The notes: generated by a model from the sequence alone, not told the origin. DNA of 19,810 nucleotides from JAUVXJ01 sp034430275 (GCA_034430275.1 DAOUEW010000260.1:1-19810); one strand, 5' to 3'. Counted from the first letter of the stretch, positions 6,634-14,820 are shown. Translations and numbers: made by a program.

Positions 6634-7665
6634 ATGATCGATCTGCGGAGCGACACGGTGACGCTGCCGCCGCCAGAGATGATGGATTGTATATACCGAG
6701 CTGAGTTGGGGGATGATCTGTACGGAGAGGATCCAACCGTCAACAGGCTGCAAGAGCTTGCGGCGCAGGTCACGGGGAAGGAAGCAGCCCTCTTGACCAC
6801 TAGCGGGACGATGAGCAATATCCTGGCGTTCATGACTCACTGCCGGCATGGTGACGAGGTGGTGGTGGGAGATGGACACCACGCGGTGATCTACGAACTG
6901 GGGGCTCCCGCAGCAATCGCGGGTGTGAGTTTTCGGAGTCTTCCAGTGAATGAAATGGCCAGTTACGACATCGAGCTCCTCGAGCAGGTCATCCGCACCG
7001 CCGATCTGTTTGAGCCGCCAACCGGCCTGATCTGGACTGAGAACACTTTCGCTGGTGACGGTGGCATCGTCATGCCGCAATCTGAACTAGCACAGATATC
7101 GGCCGTGGCGAAGAAGCACTCCGTACCCGTCTTCATGGATGGAGCTCGAGTCTTCAACGCAGCCGTTTATCTGGGGATCGAAGTCAAGGAGATCTGCGAG
7201 TACGTCGACACCGTGGCCTTCTGTCTGAGCAAGGGCCTGTCGGCTCCTCTGGGTTCAGTGCTGTGCGGACCTGCGGACTTCATCGCTGAGGCGCGCAGGA
7301 ACCGACAGAAGCTTGGGGGCGGGCAGCGGCAGGCAGGCATCATCGCGGCCGCAGGTATCTACGCCATCGAGAAGATGAGTCTACGTCTCGGTGAGGACCA
7401 CCAGAACGCTCGCGCTCTAGCGGAGGGCATCGGAGAGATACCTGGCCTCACCGTCGATCTTTCCACCGTTCAGACCAACATCGTCGTGATCGAGCTGGCA
7501 TCGGATCGCTTGACGCAAACAGAGCTGGTGGAGGGGCTCCGTGAGCGGGGGGTCCTGGTGGTTCCATGGACCAAGGGCCGGATCCGTCTTGTCACCCACT
7601 ATGGGGTAGACGAACAAGACATCGAAAAGGCGCTAGAGGCCATTGGCGACATAATGAAGGAGTGA
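6634..7665 (+). CDS. ltaE: L-threonine aldolase family protein (low-specificity type)
   Basis: A 343-residue fold-type I PLP enzyme matching LtaE in length and landmarks: DLRSDTVT at the N-terminus (3-10), GDDLYGEDPTVNRL (26-39), His83 expected to stack on PLP, FMDGARVFNAA (167-177) with the PLP-binding Asp169, CLSKGLSAPLGS with Schiff-base Lys200, and LGGGQRQAG. The family cleaves L-threonine or allo-threonine to glycine and acetaldehyde, and related 3-hydroxy amino acids to glycine and other aldehydes; the reverse reaction also occurs. GAGGTG precedes the ATG. Only 3 bases separate its stop from the class V enzyme, so these two are tightly coupled. A dead 5' copy lies at 3008. With a dehydratase alongside, the cluster offers two fates for a beta-hydroxy amino acid: cleavage or dehydration. 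Confidence 0.88.
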   Translation: MIDLRSDTVTLPPPEMMDCIYRAELGDDLYGEDPTVNRLQELAAQVTGKEAALLTTSGTMSNILAFMTHCRHGDEVVVGDGHHAVIYELGAPAAIAGVSFRSLPVNEMASYDIELLEQVIRTADLFEPPTGLIWTENTFAGDGGIVMPQSELAQISAVAKKHSVPVFMDGARVFNAAVYLGIEVKEICEYVDTVAFCLSKGLSAPLGSVLCGPADFIAEARRNRQKLGGGQRQAGIIAAAGIYAIEKMSLRLGEDHQNARALAEGIGEIPGLTVDLSTVQTNIVVIELASDRLTQTELVEGLRERGVLVVPWTKGRIRLVTHYGVDEQDIEKALEAIGDIMKE

Positions 7666-7668
7666 GAG

Positions 7669-8991
7669 ATGCAGGAGAACGAGTTCGCCCCCGTGGTGTT
7701 GGAGGCGTTCAGGAAGTACCATCAGACCATACGATCAAGCTTTCCTTTCCTCGAGCACGACGGAGATGGCAACCCCCGTGTATATCTGGACAGCGGAGCA
7801 GGCACGCTGGTGCCGAGGGTTTCTATCGAAGCTATGGGAAGGGCCTATGCTGAGATGCGTGCTCAGCCAGGCGACGTATCGAACGCTGAGCGGCATACGC
7901 GAGACCTGATATGGGGGACTCGGTCGCTGCTAGCCAAGTTCCTCAACGGGGTTTTCCCGGATGAGATATCGTTCAGCGCTTCAACCACGCACAGCCTGCT
8001 GAATCTGGCCATCGCCTTCTACCCTCTAGTTGAGCAACACCACAACGTCATCGTAACCGATGCAGACCACTTCGCCAATGTGTCTCCGTGGGAGTTCATT
8101 CTTGGAGAGCGACAGGGCCTGGAAATACGGCGGCTCCGTATCAACGATCAGGGACAGGTGGATCTGGATCATTTGCGGTCTCTCGTAGACGAGAACACTC
8201 GAATCGTGGCCACGACCTACGCGGCCAATGCCGTGGGCACCGTCATGCCCATACGGCAGATGGCTGACATAGTCCATGCCTACCGCGACGATTCGGGAAA
8301 CGGCGCGTATCTGGTCGTCGACGCTGTTCATCATGCGTTCCACGGTCCCATCGATGTCCAACAGATCCAGTGCGACTTTTTGACTGTTTCGGGATACAAG
8401 CTCTTCGGGCCCATGTTGGGGGTCCTGTGGGGGAAGAGGGAGAACTTGGAGCAGTTGGCGCCCTATTGCGTTCTCACGAATCCCGATAGCTTTGAACAGG
8501 GCACACTTAACAACGCTGTACTGGGAGCGATGCAGGGTGCGCTTCGCTACCTGCTGACTATTGGCAGCCACCTGGCACCGTACTATGGCGACCGGCTCCA
8601 GGAGTACGAGGATCCCGAGACGCGGCTGTTCAAGATCGCCATGACGGGTATCGAACAGTATGAGCGAGAGTTGACCAGCGAGGTGTTACGCCAATTCGAA
8701 GCACTCCCGCCGGACAGATTCCGGCACTACGGAATCAAAGCTGTGCAGGATGGCGTTTGGACGAGAGATCCCACCTTCAGCTTTGAGGTGATTGGCAAGG
8801 CGGCGGTTGAGGTGAAACGACTCTTGTGGCACTTGGGGAAGATCGAGGTTGCCGCAGAAAACCTCTATTCTGCGATGGTGGTCCGCCATCTTGGCAAGGA
8901 AGCTGTCACCAGAGCGAGCTTTGCACATTACGATAATCTGCATACTGTCCACGCTTTGACATCGGCTTTGAGCAGGATCCTTGACTCATAG
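7669..8991 (+). CDS. Class V aminotransferase-fold PLP enzyme (SufS/isopenicillin-N-epimerase-like), not a cysteine desulfurase
   Basis: A 440-residue protein with the cysteine-desulfurase fold. YLDSGAGTLVP is near residues 39-49, SASTTHSLLNL (103-113) binds phosphate, VVDAVHHAFHGPIDV (216-230) holds Asp218 and the stacking histidines, and SGYKLFGPMLGVLWG provides Lys244. The catalytic-cysteine loop of SufS/NifS is absent: the region reads AAENLYSAMVVRHLG without Cys, so desulfurase chemistry is unlikely. Related members are aminotransferases, epimerases, lyases or kynureninase. The two His after Asp218 are a useful identifying trait. It begins 3 bases after the aldolase stop, with GGAG in the aldolase's last codons as ribosome site. 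Its substrate is unknown; from context, an amino-acid product or precursor of the aldolase. Confidence 0.8.
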   Translation: MQENEFAPVVLEAFRKYHQTIRSSFPFLEHDGDGNPRVYLDSGAGTLVPRVSIEAMGRAYAEMRAQPGDVSNAERHTRDLIWGTRSLLAKFLNGVFPDEISFSASTTHSLLNLAIAFYPLVEQHHNVIVTDADHFANVSPWEFILGERQGLEIRRLRINDQGQVDLDHLRSLVDENTRIVATTYAANAVGTVMPIRQMADIVHAYRDDSGNGAYLVVDAVHHAFHGPIDVQQIQCDFLTVSGYKLFGPMLGVLWGKRENLEQLAPYCVLTNPDSFEQGTLNNAVLGAMQGALRYLLTIGSHLAPYYGDRLQEYEDPETRLFKIAMTGIEQYERELTSEVLRQFEALPPDRFRHYGIKAVQDGVWTRDPTFSFEVIGKAAVEVKRLLWHLGKIEVAAENLYSAMVVRHLGKEAVTRASFAHYDNLHTVHALTSALSRILDS

Positions 8992-9181
8992 CTACACTCG
9001 TTGGGCCAGACCAGGGCGGAGAAACGCGTTCGGCGCAACGCTCCAGGAGTGGAGGGAGTCGCCACGCGCGGCACGCTCGAGAAGGCGACGCTGGTTGATG
9101 TCTGTGCAGAGACCGACCGGAGATCGGCGGGAGTCCGCCCGGGGGAATCCAGCACCATAACATGAAGAGGAGAGAGAACTC

Positions 9182-10072
9182 ATGAAGGCGGAGGAACTCA
9201 GAGGCGTGATCCCAGCCATCCCTACTCCGTTCACCGACGACGGTGAAGTGAACGAGGCAGGATTGCGGGAGCTGACGGACTACGTGATCGATGGCGGCGT
9301 CCACGGCATCATGACCAGTGGCGGCACTGGGGAGTTTCCACACCTATCGCGTGAAGAGAAGCGGCTGGTGACGAGCGTGGTGGCGGACCAAGCGCGCGGT
9401 CGCGTGCCTGTGATCGCCGGCACAGCGGCTTGCAGCACCCGTGAGGCTATCCTCTTGTCGCAGGACGCGGGAGATGCGGGGGCAGAGGCTGTCATCGTCA
9501 CGGCGCCCTACTACTTCATGCTGCCGGAGGACGCTTTGTTCGGCCACTACGAGGATCTCGCGAACTCGGCGGGCCTGCCGGTGGTCCTTTATAACAATCC
9601 TACGTACACTGGCAACGATATGAGCCCTCAACTCATCGCGAGGCTGGCCCTCAACCCAGGCATGATCGGGATGAAACAGAGCAATGCAGACATGGGCCAA
9701 TTGGTGGAGGTTGTCCGCATTGTGGGTTCGGATTTTGCTGTGCTGACAGGTATCGATAGTCAGTTCTACCCTGCTCTGTGCGTCGGAGGGGTAGGGATCT
9801 TCTCCACTGCCGCGAGCGTAGTTCCCAGACAGATGGTGGATCTGTATAACGCCTTTGTTGATGGGCGTCAGGCGGACGCGCGAGCGCTCCACATGAGACT
9901 TCAGGCTTTAAACCGCTTCCTCGAGTATGATCCAGGATACGTGGCGCCGTGCAAGGAAGCCTTGGCACTGCTGGGCTTGCCCGTCGGGCCGGTACGTAAG
10001 CCGCTCCCTGAACTGAGCGACACAGAGCGGGAGGGTATCAGGGAGGCACTGAGCGAGCTAGACTTGCTCTAG
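9182..10072 (+). CDS. DapA/N-acetylneuraminate-lyase family aldolase or dehydratase (not DapA itself)
   Basis: A 296-residue TIM-barrel class I aldolase of normal length. GGTGEF (47-52) is the 2-oxo-acid carboxylate pocket, Tyr137 in YNNP and Lys165 in GMKQS are the catalytic tyrosine and Schiff-base lysine. True DapA has an Arg in the YNxPxRTG loop to bind aspartate semialdehyde; here the loop is YNNPTYTG, so lysine biosynthesis is unlikely. Family members of this type split or dehydrate 2-oxo acids such as 4-hydroxy-2-oxoglutarate or 2-keto-3-deoxy sugar acids. A GAGGAG ribosome site precedes the ATG. The 190-base gap before it contains a small hairpin, GGCGG-GAGT-CCGCC (9126-9139), but no promoter I can see, so it is probably part of the long operon. 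It may cleave the oxo acid formed by the aminotransferases to pyruvate plus an aldehyde (inference). Confidence 0.85.
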   Translation: MKAEELRGVIPAIPTPFTDDGEVNEAGLRELTDYVIDGGVHGIMTSGGTGEFPHLSREEKRLVTSVVADQARGRVPVIAGTAACSTREAILLSQDAGDAGAEAVIVTAPYYFMLPEDALFGHYEDLANSAGLPVVLYNNPTYTGNDMSPQLIARLALNPGMIGMKQSNADMGQLVEVVRIVGSDFAVLTGIDSQFYPALCVGGVGIFSTAASVVPRQMVDLYNAFVDGRQADARALHMRLQALNRFLEYDPGYVAPCKEALALLGLPVGPVRKPLPELSDTEREGIREALSELDLL

Positions 10073-10181
10073 GGTAGACGTCAATCGTGATCTTTGAGCG
10101 CAGGTGGGTGTCCCTACGTGCCCATGGAGAGGGCCTCGCCTGGTCTGCAGAAATCGCAATTGCTGGTAGGGCGTGGTGCTG

Positions 10182-11450
10182 ATGAGATTCGATAAGGCCA
10201 CAGACTTGATCTACGAGTTCAAGCAGAACCGGTACGTGCACGGCAGCGGAGTGCTGACCGAGGTCGGCAGGCTTGGGGGTGAACTCGGCACGAGAGCTGC
10301 CCTCGTGCGACCCGGTTTCCGTGGATCCGATAGACTGGTCGGGATGGTAGAAGACTCCCTGGCGAGAGCTGGGGTGGACGTGTTGGGCGAGATCAAGGGT
10401 GCTGCTCCCAATGCACCGCGAGCGGATGTACACCGCATCACCAAGTGGCTCGAGGAGTTGCAGCCGGATGTGGTCGTTTGCCTGGGAGGAGGCAGTTCCA
10501 TCGATGCGACGAAAGCCGCCCTGGTACTGCGAAGCCTGGGTGGTGACATCGACGACTACTTTGGGACTGGCCTGGTCACGGAGCGGGTTCGAGCGACCGG
10601 CAAGGCCCTCACGCCCCTGGTGGCCGTGCAGACGGCGGCGAGCTCGGCTGCCCATCTCACCAAGTACGCCAATGTCACAGATATGGCCACGGGGCAGAAG
10701 AAGCTCATCGTGGATGAAAACATCGTCCCAGAGCGCGCTCTCTTCGACTACGAAGTGACGGTGTCCATGCCCCCTGCGCTGACCGCCGATGGCGCGTGGG
10801 ACGGCCTATCGCACTCTCTGGAGGTGCTCTACGGGGCCGTAGGCAAGTCGTACTACGACAAGGCCGCGGAGGTGGCAAGGGAAACCGTGGGACTGGTCCT
10901 GGAGTACGTCGAGCGCGCCGTCACGATCCCGACCGATATTGAAGCCCGAACCGCGCTGGGCCTGGCTACCGATCTGGGCGGGTACGCCATCATGCTGGGC
11001 GGCACTAACGGGGCACACCTCACGAGTTTTTCCCTGGTGGACATCCTCACCCACGGGCGAGCGTGTGGCGTGATGAACCCCTACTACACCGTGTTCTTTG
11101 CACCGTCGATTGAGGAACCTCTGCGGATGGTGGGTGAGTTATTCCGGGATGCGGGACTGACCGAGGTGGACATCGATGCCCTGGCGGGACGCAGTTTGGG
11201 CGTGGCCGTAGCCGAAGCGATGATGGAATTGAGCCGGCGGGTCGGATGCCCCGCGACTCTGCGCGAGGTGGAAGGTTTCTCCGAGAAGCATATCCGGCGG
11301 GCCTTGTCGGCGGCCAAAGATCCGCAACTGCGCATGAAGCTCGAGAACATGCCCGTCTCGTTGACCGCGGAGATGGTAGATCAGTACATGGGGGCAGTTC
11401 TTGAGGCGGCGCGGGAAGGCGACTTGAGCCTGATCAGGAACGTGTCATAG
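10182..11450 (+). CDS. Iron-containing (group III) alcohol dehydrogenase family protein
   Basis: About 422 residues. The N-terminal NAD-binding half carries GGGSSIDATKAALV, the classic GGGSxxDxxK motif. The helical metal-binding half has DGLSHSLEVLYG, NGAHLTSFSLVDILTHGRACGVMNP and further His/Asp positions expected to bind Fe2+ or Zn2+. The family reduces aldehydes or ketones, or oxidises alcohols or 2-hydroxy acids, with NAD(P)H. The ATG at 10182 is preferred because AGGG lies 11 bases upstream; GTG codons at 10173 and 10176 are alternatives. It is 109 bases after the aldolase gene and 58 before larA, all in one direction. It could remove acetaldehyde released by threonine aldolase, or an aldehyde from the DapA-type enzyme. 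No CoA-acylating aldehyde dehydrogenase domain is fused to it. Confidence 0.85.
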   Translation: MRFDKATDLIYEFKQNRYVHGSGVLTEVGRLGGELGTRAALVRPGFRGSDRLVGMVEDSLARAGVDVLGEIKGAAPNAPRADVHRITKWLEELQPDVVVCLGGGSSIDATKAALVLRSLGGDIDDYFGTGLVTERVRATGKALTPLVAVQTAASSAAHLTKYANVTDMATGQKKLIVDENIVPERALFDYEVTVSMPPALTADGAWDGLSHSLEVLYGAVGKSYYDKAAEVARETVGLVLEYVERAVTIPTDIEARTALGLATDLGGYAIMLGGTNGAHLTSFSLVDILTHGRACGVMNPYYTVFFAPSIEEPLRMVGELFRDAGLTEVDIDALAGRSLGVAVAEAMMELSRRVGCPATLREVEGFSEKHIRRALSAAKDPQLRMKLENMPVSLTAEMVDQYMGAVLEAAREGDLSLIRNVS

Positions 11451-11508
11451 CCACCGCTAGCCAGCGTATGGAGGTGGCATGCGAAGGGAGATGTGAGACT
11501 GGAGGGCG

Positions 11509-12783
11509 ATGAGGGTCAAACTGGCCTATGGCAGAGATGGATTGTGGGTAGATCTTCCTGACGACAACGTGAGTGTGGTAGAGCCCAGACGTGTACCGGG
11601 GGTGCCGCAGGAACAGGAGGCCATCCGTTCGGCGCTTCGCGAGCCGCTGGGCTCTCCTTCTTTGCATGAACTCGTGAAGAAGGATGACACAGTTGCCGTC
11701 GTGTTTAGCGATATCACCCGGCCTCAACCCCGTCGGCAGATGCTATCCGCGTTGCTGGAGGAGATCTCTCATGTGCCAAGGGAGCAGATCGCGCTCATCA
11801 ACGCACTGGGCACGCACCGCGCTAACACCGAGGTCGAGTTGGAGGAGATGCTCGGTGCTGGCATCCTCGAGGACTACCGGGTCGTGCAACATGACGCCTG
11901 GGATGAGGATAGCATGGTTGATCTGGGCCGGACCTCGTTCGGGCACCGGGCCTACGTCAACGGCGAGTATATGCGGGCCAGTGTCAAGATCCTGACAGGG
12001 TTCATCGAGCCGCACCTCTTCGCTGGATTCTCGGGCGGGCCGAAGGCGGTGCTTCCGGGAGTGGCGGGTTATGACACCATACTGGCGAACCATGGCTGGA
12101 GGATGATTGGGGACCCTGGCGCAACCTGGGGCGTGACCGCGGGCAACCCGATCTGGGAGGAGATGCGTGAGGTCGCGCTGATAACCTCTCCTACACTCAT
12201 CCTGAATGTGACCCTGAACGACCACAAGGAGATCACGGGTGTCTTCGCAGGGAATATGCAAGAAGCGCACGCCGCCGGCATCGAGTTCGTCCGCTTCACG
12301 TCGGTGGTGCCGGTCCCGGCGCGTTTCGACATCGTCATTACGAGCAATTCCGGATACCCTTTGGACTTGAACCTGTATCAGGCCGTGAAGGGCATGTCGG
12401 CCGCAGCGCAGATCGTCGAGCCGGGCGGCAGTATCGTGATTGCCGCCGAGTGTTGGGATGGTCTGCCGGATCACGGGGAGTATGCGAAGCTACTGCAGAT
12501 GGCTTCAAGCCCTGAAGAACTACTCGCCATGGTTGGTTCGCCGGGTTTCTCCCGACACGATCAGTGGGAGGTGCAGGTACAGGCGCAGATCCAGAGGAAG
12601 GCGAACGTGTACGTCAGGAGTTCGTATCTGAGTCCAGAGGAAGTGCGAAGTGCACTGCTCAACCCCTGCGAGTCCATCGAAGAGACCTTGTCGGACCTGC
12701 TGCATCGATACGGGGCCGATGCGACCATCTGTGTGCTGCCTCAGGGCCCGATGACTATCCCGTATGTCCATGGCCAGACCTAG
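11509..12783 (+). CDS. larA: LarA-like lactate (2-hydroxy acid) racemase, nickel-pincer family
   Basis: A 424-residue LarA/DUF2088 protein. The residues that hold or serve the nickel-pincer cofactor in Lactiplantibacillus LarA all have counterparts at a constant 4-5 residue offset: Asp68 and Arg71 in SDITRP, His103 in LGTHR, His169 in EPHLFAGFSGG, Lys179 in GGPKAVLPG, and His195. This argues for an active 2-hydroxy-acid racemase or epimerase rather than a degenerate homologue. The cofactor is made by LarB, LarC and LarE, none of which is in the window. The ATG lies close behind GGAGGG (three to four bases). The gene sits between the alcohol dehydrogenase and the tungsten oxidoreductase. It may interconvert D/L forms of a hydroxy acid used by the pathway. 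Besides lactate, malate, phenyllactate and other substrates are known for the family. Confidence 0.85.
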   Translation: MRVKLAYGRDGLWVDLPDDNVSVVEPRRVPGVPQEQEAIRSALREPLGSPSLHELVKKDDTVAVVFSDITRPQPRRQMLSALLEEISHVPREQIALINALGTHRANTEVELEEMLGAGILEDYRVVQHDAWDEDSMVDLGRTSFGHRAYVNGEYMRASVKILTGFIEPHLFAGFSGGPKAVLPGVAGYDTILANHGWRMIGDPGATWGVTAGNPIWEEMREVALITSPTLILNVTLNDHKEITGVFAGNMQEAHAAGIEFVRFTSVVPVPARFDIVITSNSGYPLDLNLYQAVKGMSAAAQIVEPGGSIVIAAECWDGLPDHGEYAKLLQMASSPEELLAMVGSPGFSRHDQWEVQVQAQIQRKANVYVRSSYLSPEEVRSALLNPCESIEETLSDLLHRYGADATICVLPQGPMTIPYVHGQT

Positions 12784-12896
12784 GGCGGGACAGATGTGTG
12801 GAGAACGCAAGGACCGCGGAAGCTCGCCTCGTGAACCTTCTGGTCGGTCCGTGTCTGGCGCATTTCTCCTCGGACCAACGAGACTGGGGGTGTGAG

Positions 12897-14798
12897 ATGC
12901 CATACGGCTACAACGGCAGGATTCTCCACGTGGACCTGACGGTAGGAGCTGTACGGGTTGAGGAACCCGCAGAGCGGTTCTACCGCAGGTACTTCGGCGG
13001 CAGCGCATTGGGCGTCCACTACTTGCTCAAGAATACCCCTGCGCATGCAGACCCACTGGGCCCCGAGAACACACTGGTCTTGGCCCTGAGTGTGCTCACC
13101 GGGGTTCCCATATCTGGCCAGAGTCGCATGACGGCGGTCGCCAAATCCCCGCTGACGGGAGCGGTGGGTGATAGTCAGTGTGGTGGTTTCTGGCCCGCAG
13201 AACTGAAGTTCGCCGGTTTCGATGCCCTTGTCATCACAGGGCGGGCGGCGAAGCCGCTCTACCTCTGGGTTCATGACGGCGAGGCTGGATTGCGCGACGC
13301 TGGGCATCTGACAGGGAAGTTGACGGGAGAGGTCCGGAAGACCATTTGTGACGAACTCGGTGACAGGCGGGTCCAGGTGCTGCAGTGCGGACCGGCTGGG
13401 GAGAAGGGAGTCCGCTTTGCTTGCCTGATCAACATGTGCAACCGCGCCAACGGTCGCACCGGGATGGGCGCCGTCATGGGCTCCAAGAATCTGAGGGCCG
13501 TGGCGGTGCGGGGCTCTTCGCGTCCGGAAGTGGCTGACGAGGGAGCGTTGAGATCCCTCGCCAAGTGGGGGGCCGGCCACGTGGGTGACTCCGACGTCGC
13601 TGGATTGGCTCTCATGGGGACCAGCGAGATCGTTTCGCTTCAGAACGAAGCGGGAGGCCTGCCTACCCACAACTGGAGGAGCGGCGTCTTCGAGGGTTAC
13701 GAGGCCATCTCCGGTCAGCGGATGAACGACACGATCCTGAAGGAGAGAGGCACCTGCTACGGCTGTGCCGTGCGCTGCAAGCGCGTCGTGGAGGTCACCG
13801 AGGGTCCGTTCCAGGTCGATCCTCTCTACGGTGGTCCAGAGTATGAGACGCTGGCGGCCCTGGGCTCGTACTGCGGTGTAGCCAACCTGGATGCCGTGGC
13901 CAAGGCCAACGAGTTGTGTAATGCCTACGGAATGGACACGATCTCCTGCGGCGGGACCATCGCTTGGGCCATGGAGTGTTTCGAGGAGGGGATACTCACC
14001 CCAGATGACACAGATGGAATCGATCTGCGCTTCGGGAATGCCGAGGCTCTGGTGAAGGTGATAGAGATGATCGGCCGGCGGGAGGGCTTCGGCGACTTGT
14101 TGGCCGAGGGGTCGGCCCGAGCTGCGGAGGTCATCGGCCAAGGGAGCGAAGACCTTCTGACAACCGTGAAGAAACAGGAGGCGCCAGCCCACATGCCCCA
14201 GGTGAAGCGATCGTTGGCGCTGATCTACGCCGTCAACCCCTTCGGAGCGGACCACCAGTCCCACGAGCATGACCCGGCGTACGATCCTGAGGATGGATAT
14301 CTGGAGGAGATGGCAGAGCTTGGACTGGTCGATCCGAGGCCAGTTGACGGTCTGGATTCCGAGAAGGTGCGCTATTCCTTCTACACACAGTGTATCTACA
14401 GCGCCCTGGATTCCCTGAACCTGTGCCAGTTCGTCTACGGTCCCGCCTGGCAGCTCTACGGCTTGGACCAGATGGTGGAGCTAGTGCGCTCGGTGACGGG
14501 CTGGAACGTGAGCCTATGGGAACTCATGAAGTTGGGGGAGCGCCGTCTGAACATGCTGCGGGCCTTCAACGCTCGGGAGGGCATAGGCCGTGAGGCTGAC
14601 ACTCTGCCCAAGAAGTTCTACGAACCCCTCGAGGGTGGCGCCAGCGACGGTGTCGCGGTGGATGAGGAGGAGCTTCAACGGGCCCTGGATACCTACTATG
14701 CCATGGTGGGCTGGGACGTGGCGACGGGCGTTCCCACCAGGGGGAAGCTGCAAGAGCTAGGCATAGACTGGGTCGCGGACGCATTGTCCCTTGGCTAG
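12897..14798 (+). CDS. aor: Aldehyde:ferredoxin oxidoreductase family protein (tungsten-bispterin)
   Basis: A 633-residue member of the AOR family, near the usual length. The N-terminal pterin domain shows RYFGGSALGVHYLL, SGQSRMTAVAKSPLTGAVGDSQCGG (about 73-97) and NRANGRTGMGAVMGSKNLRA (182-201). The [4Fe-4S] cysteines are Cys287, Cys290 and Cys294 in CYGCAVRC, with the fourth probably Cys510 in LNLCQFVYG. The family oxidises aldehydes to acids with transfer of electrons to ferredoxin, or the reverse. The frame is open from 12564 but that would overlap larA; the ATG at 12897 behind GGGGGTG starts the conserved YNGRILHVDL and is clearly correct. It is 113 bases downstream of larA. With threonine aldolase and an alcohol dehydrogenase upstream, it could oxidise acetaldehyde and save the electrons as reduced ferredoxin (inference). 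It indicates anaerobic or microaerobic life. Confidence 0.9.
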   Translation: MPYGYNGRILHVDLTVGAVRVEEPAERFYRRYFGGSALGVHYLLKNTPAHADPLGPENTLVLALSVLTGVPISGQSRMTAVAKSPLTGAVGDSQCGGFWPAELKFAGFDALVITGRAAKPLYLWVHDGEAGLRDAGHLTGKLTGEVRKTICDELGDRRVQVLQCGPAGEKGVRFACLINMCNRANGRTGMGAVMGSKNLRAVAVRGSSRPEVADEGALRSLAKWGAGHVGDSDVAGLALMGTSEIVSLQNEAGGLPTHNWRSGVFEGYEAISGQRMNDTILKERGTCYGCAVRCKRVVEVTEGPFQVDPLYGGPEYETLAALGSYCGVANLDAVAKANELCNAYGMDTISCGGTIAWAMECFEEGILTPDDTDGIDLRFGNAEALVKVIEMIGRREGFGDLLAEGSARAAEVIGQGSEDLLTTVKKQEAPAHMPQVKRSLALIYAVNPFGADHQSHEHDPAYDPEDGYLEEMAELGLVDPRPVDGLDSEKVRYSFYTQCIYSALDSLNLCQFVYGPAWQLYGLDQMVELVRSVTGWNVSLWELMKLGERRLNMLRAFNAREGIGREADTLPKKFYEPLEGGASDGVAVDEEELQRALDTYYAMVGWDVATGVPTRGKLQELGIDWVADALSLG

Positions 14799-14799
14799 A

Positions 14800-14820
14800 C
14801 GCGGCCCCAACAGGGGCGCG
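14800..14820 (+). terminator. Strong hairpin directly after the oxidoreductase stop, possible operon end
   Basis: CGCG-G-CCCC, loop AACA, GGGG-CGCG: an 8-bp G/C stem with one bulged G, starting two bases after the stop codon. No uridine run follows, so intrinsic termination is not assured. Its position at the end of the last gene of the long run, before a decayed gene, supports an operon-end role. Confidence 0.45.

Noticed and set aside
12564..12896. Longer aldehyde oxidoreductase starting inside larA
   Set aside because: It would overlap larA in another frame; family similarity starts at the ATG at 12897, which has its own ribosome site.
12780..14270. Long 496-codon open frame on the minus strand opposite the oxidoreductase
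   Set aside because: It is the antisense shadow of a clear AOR gene in G+C-rich DNA; no protein family is recognisable.
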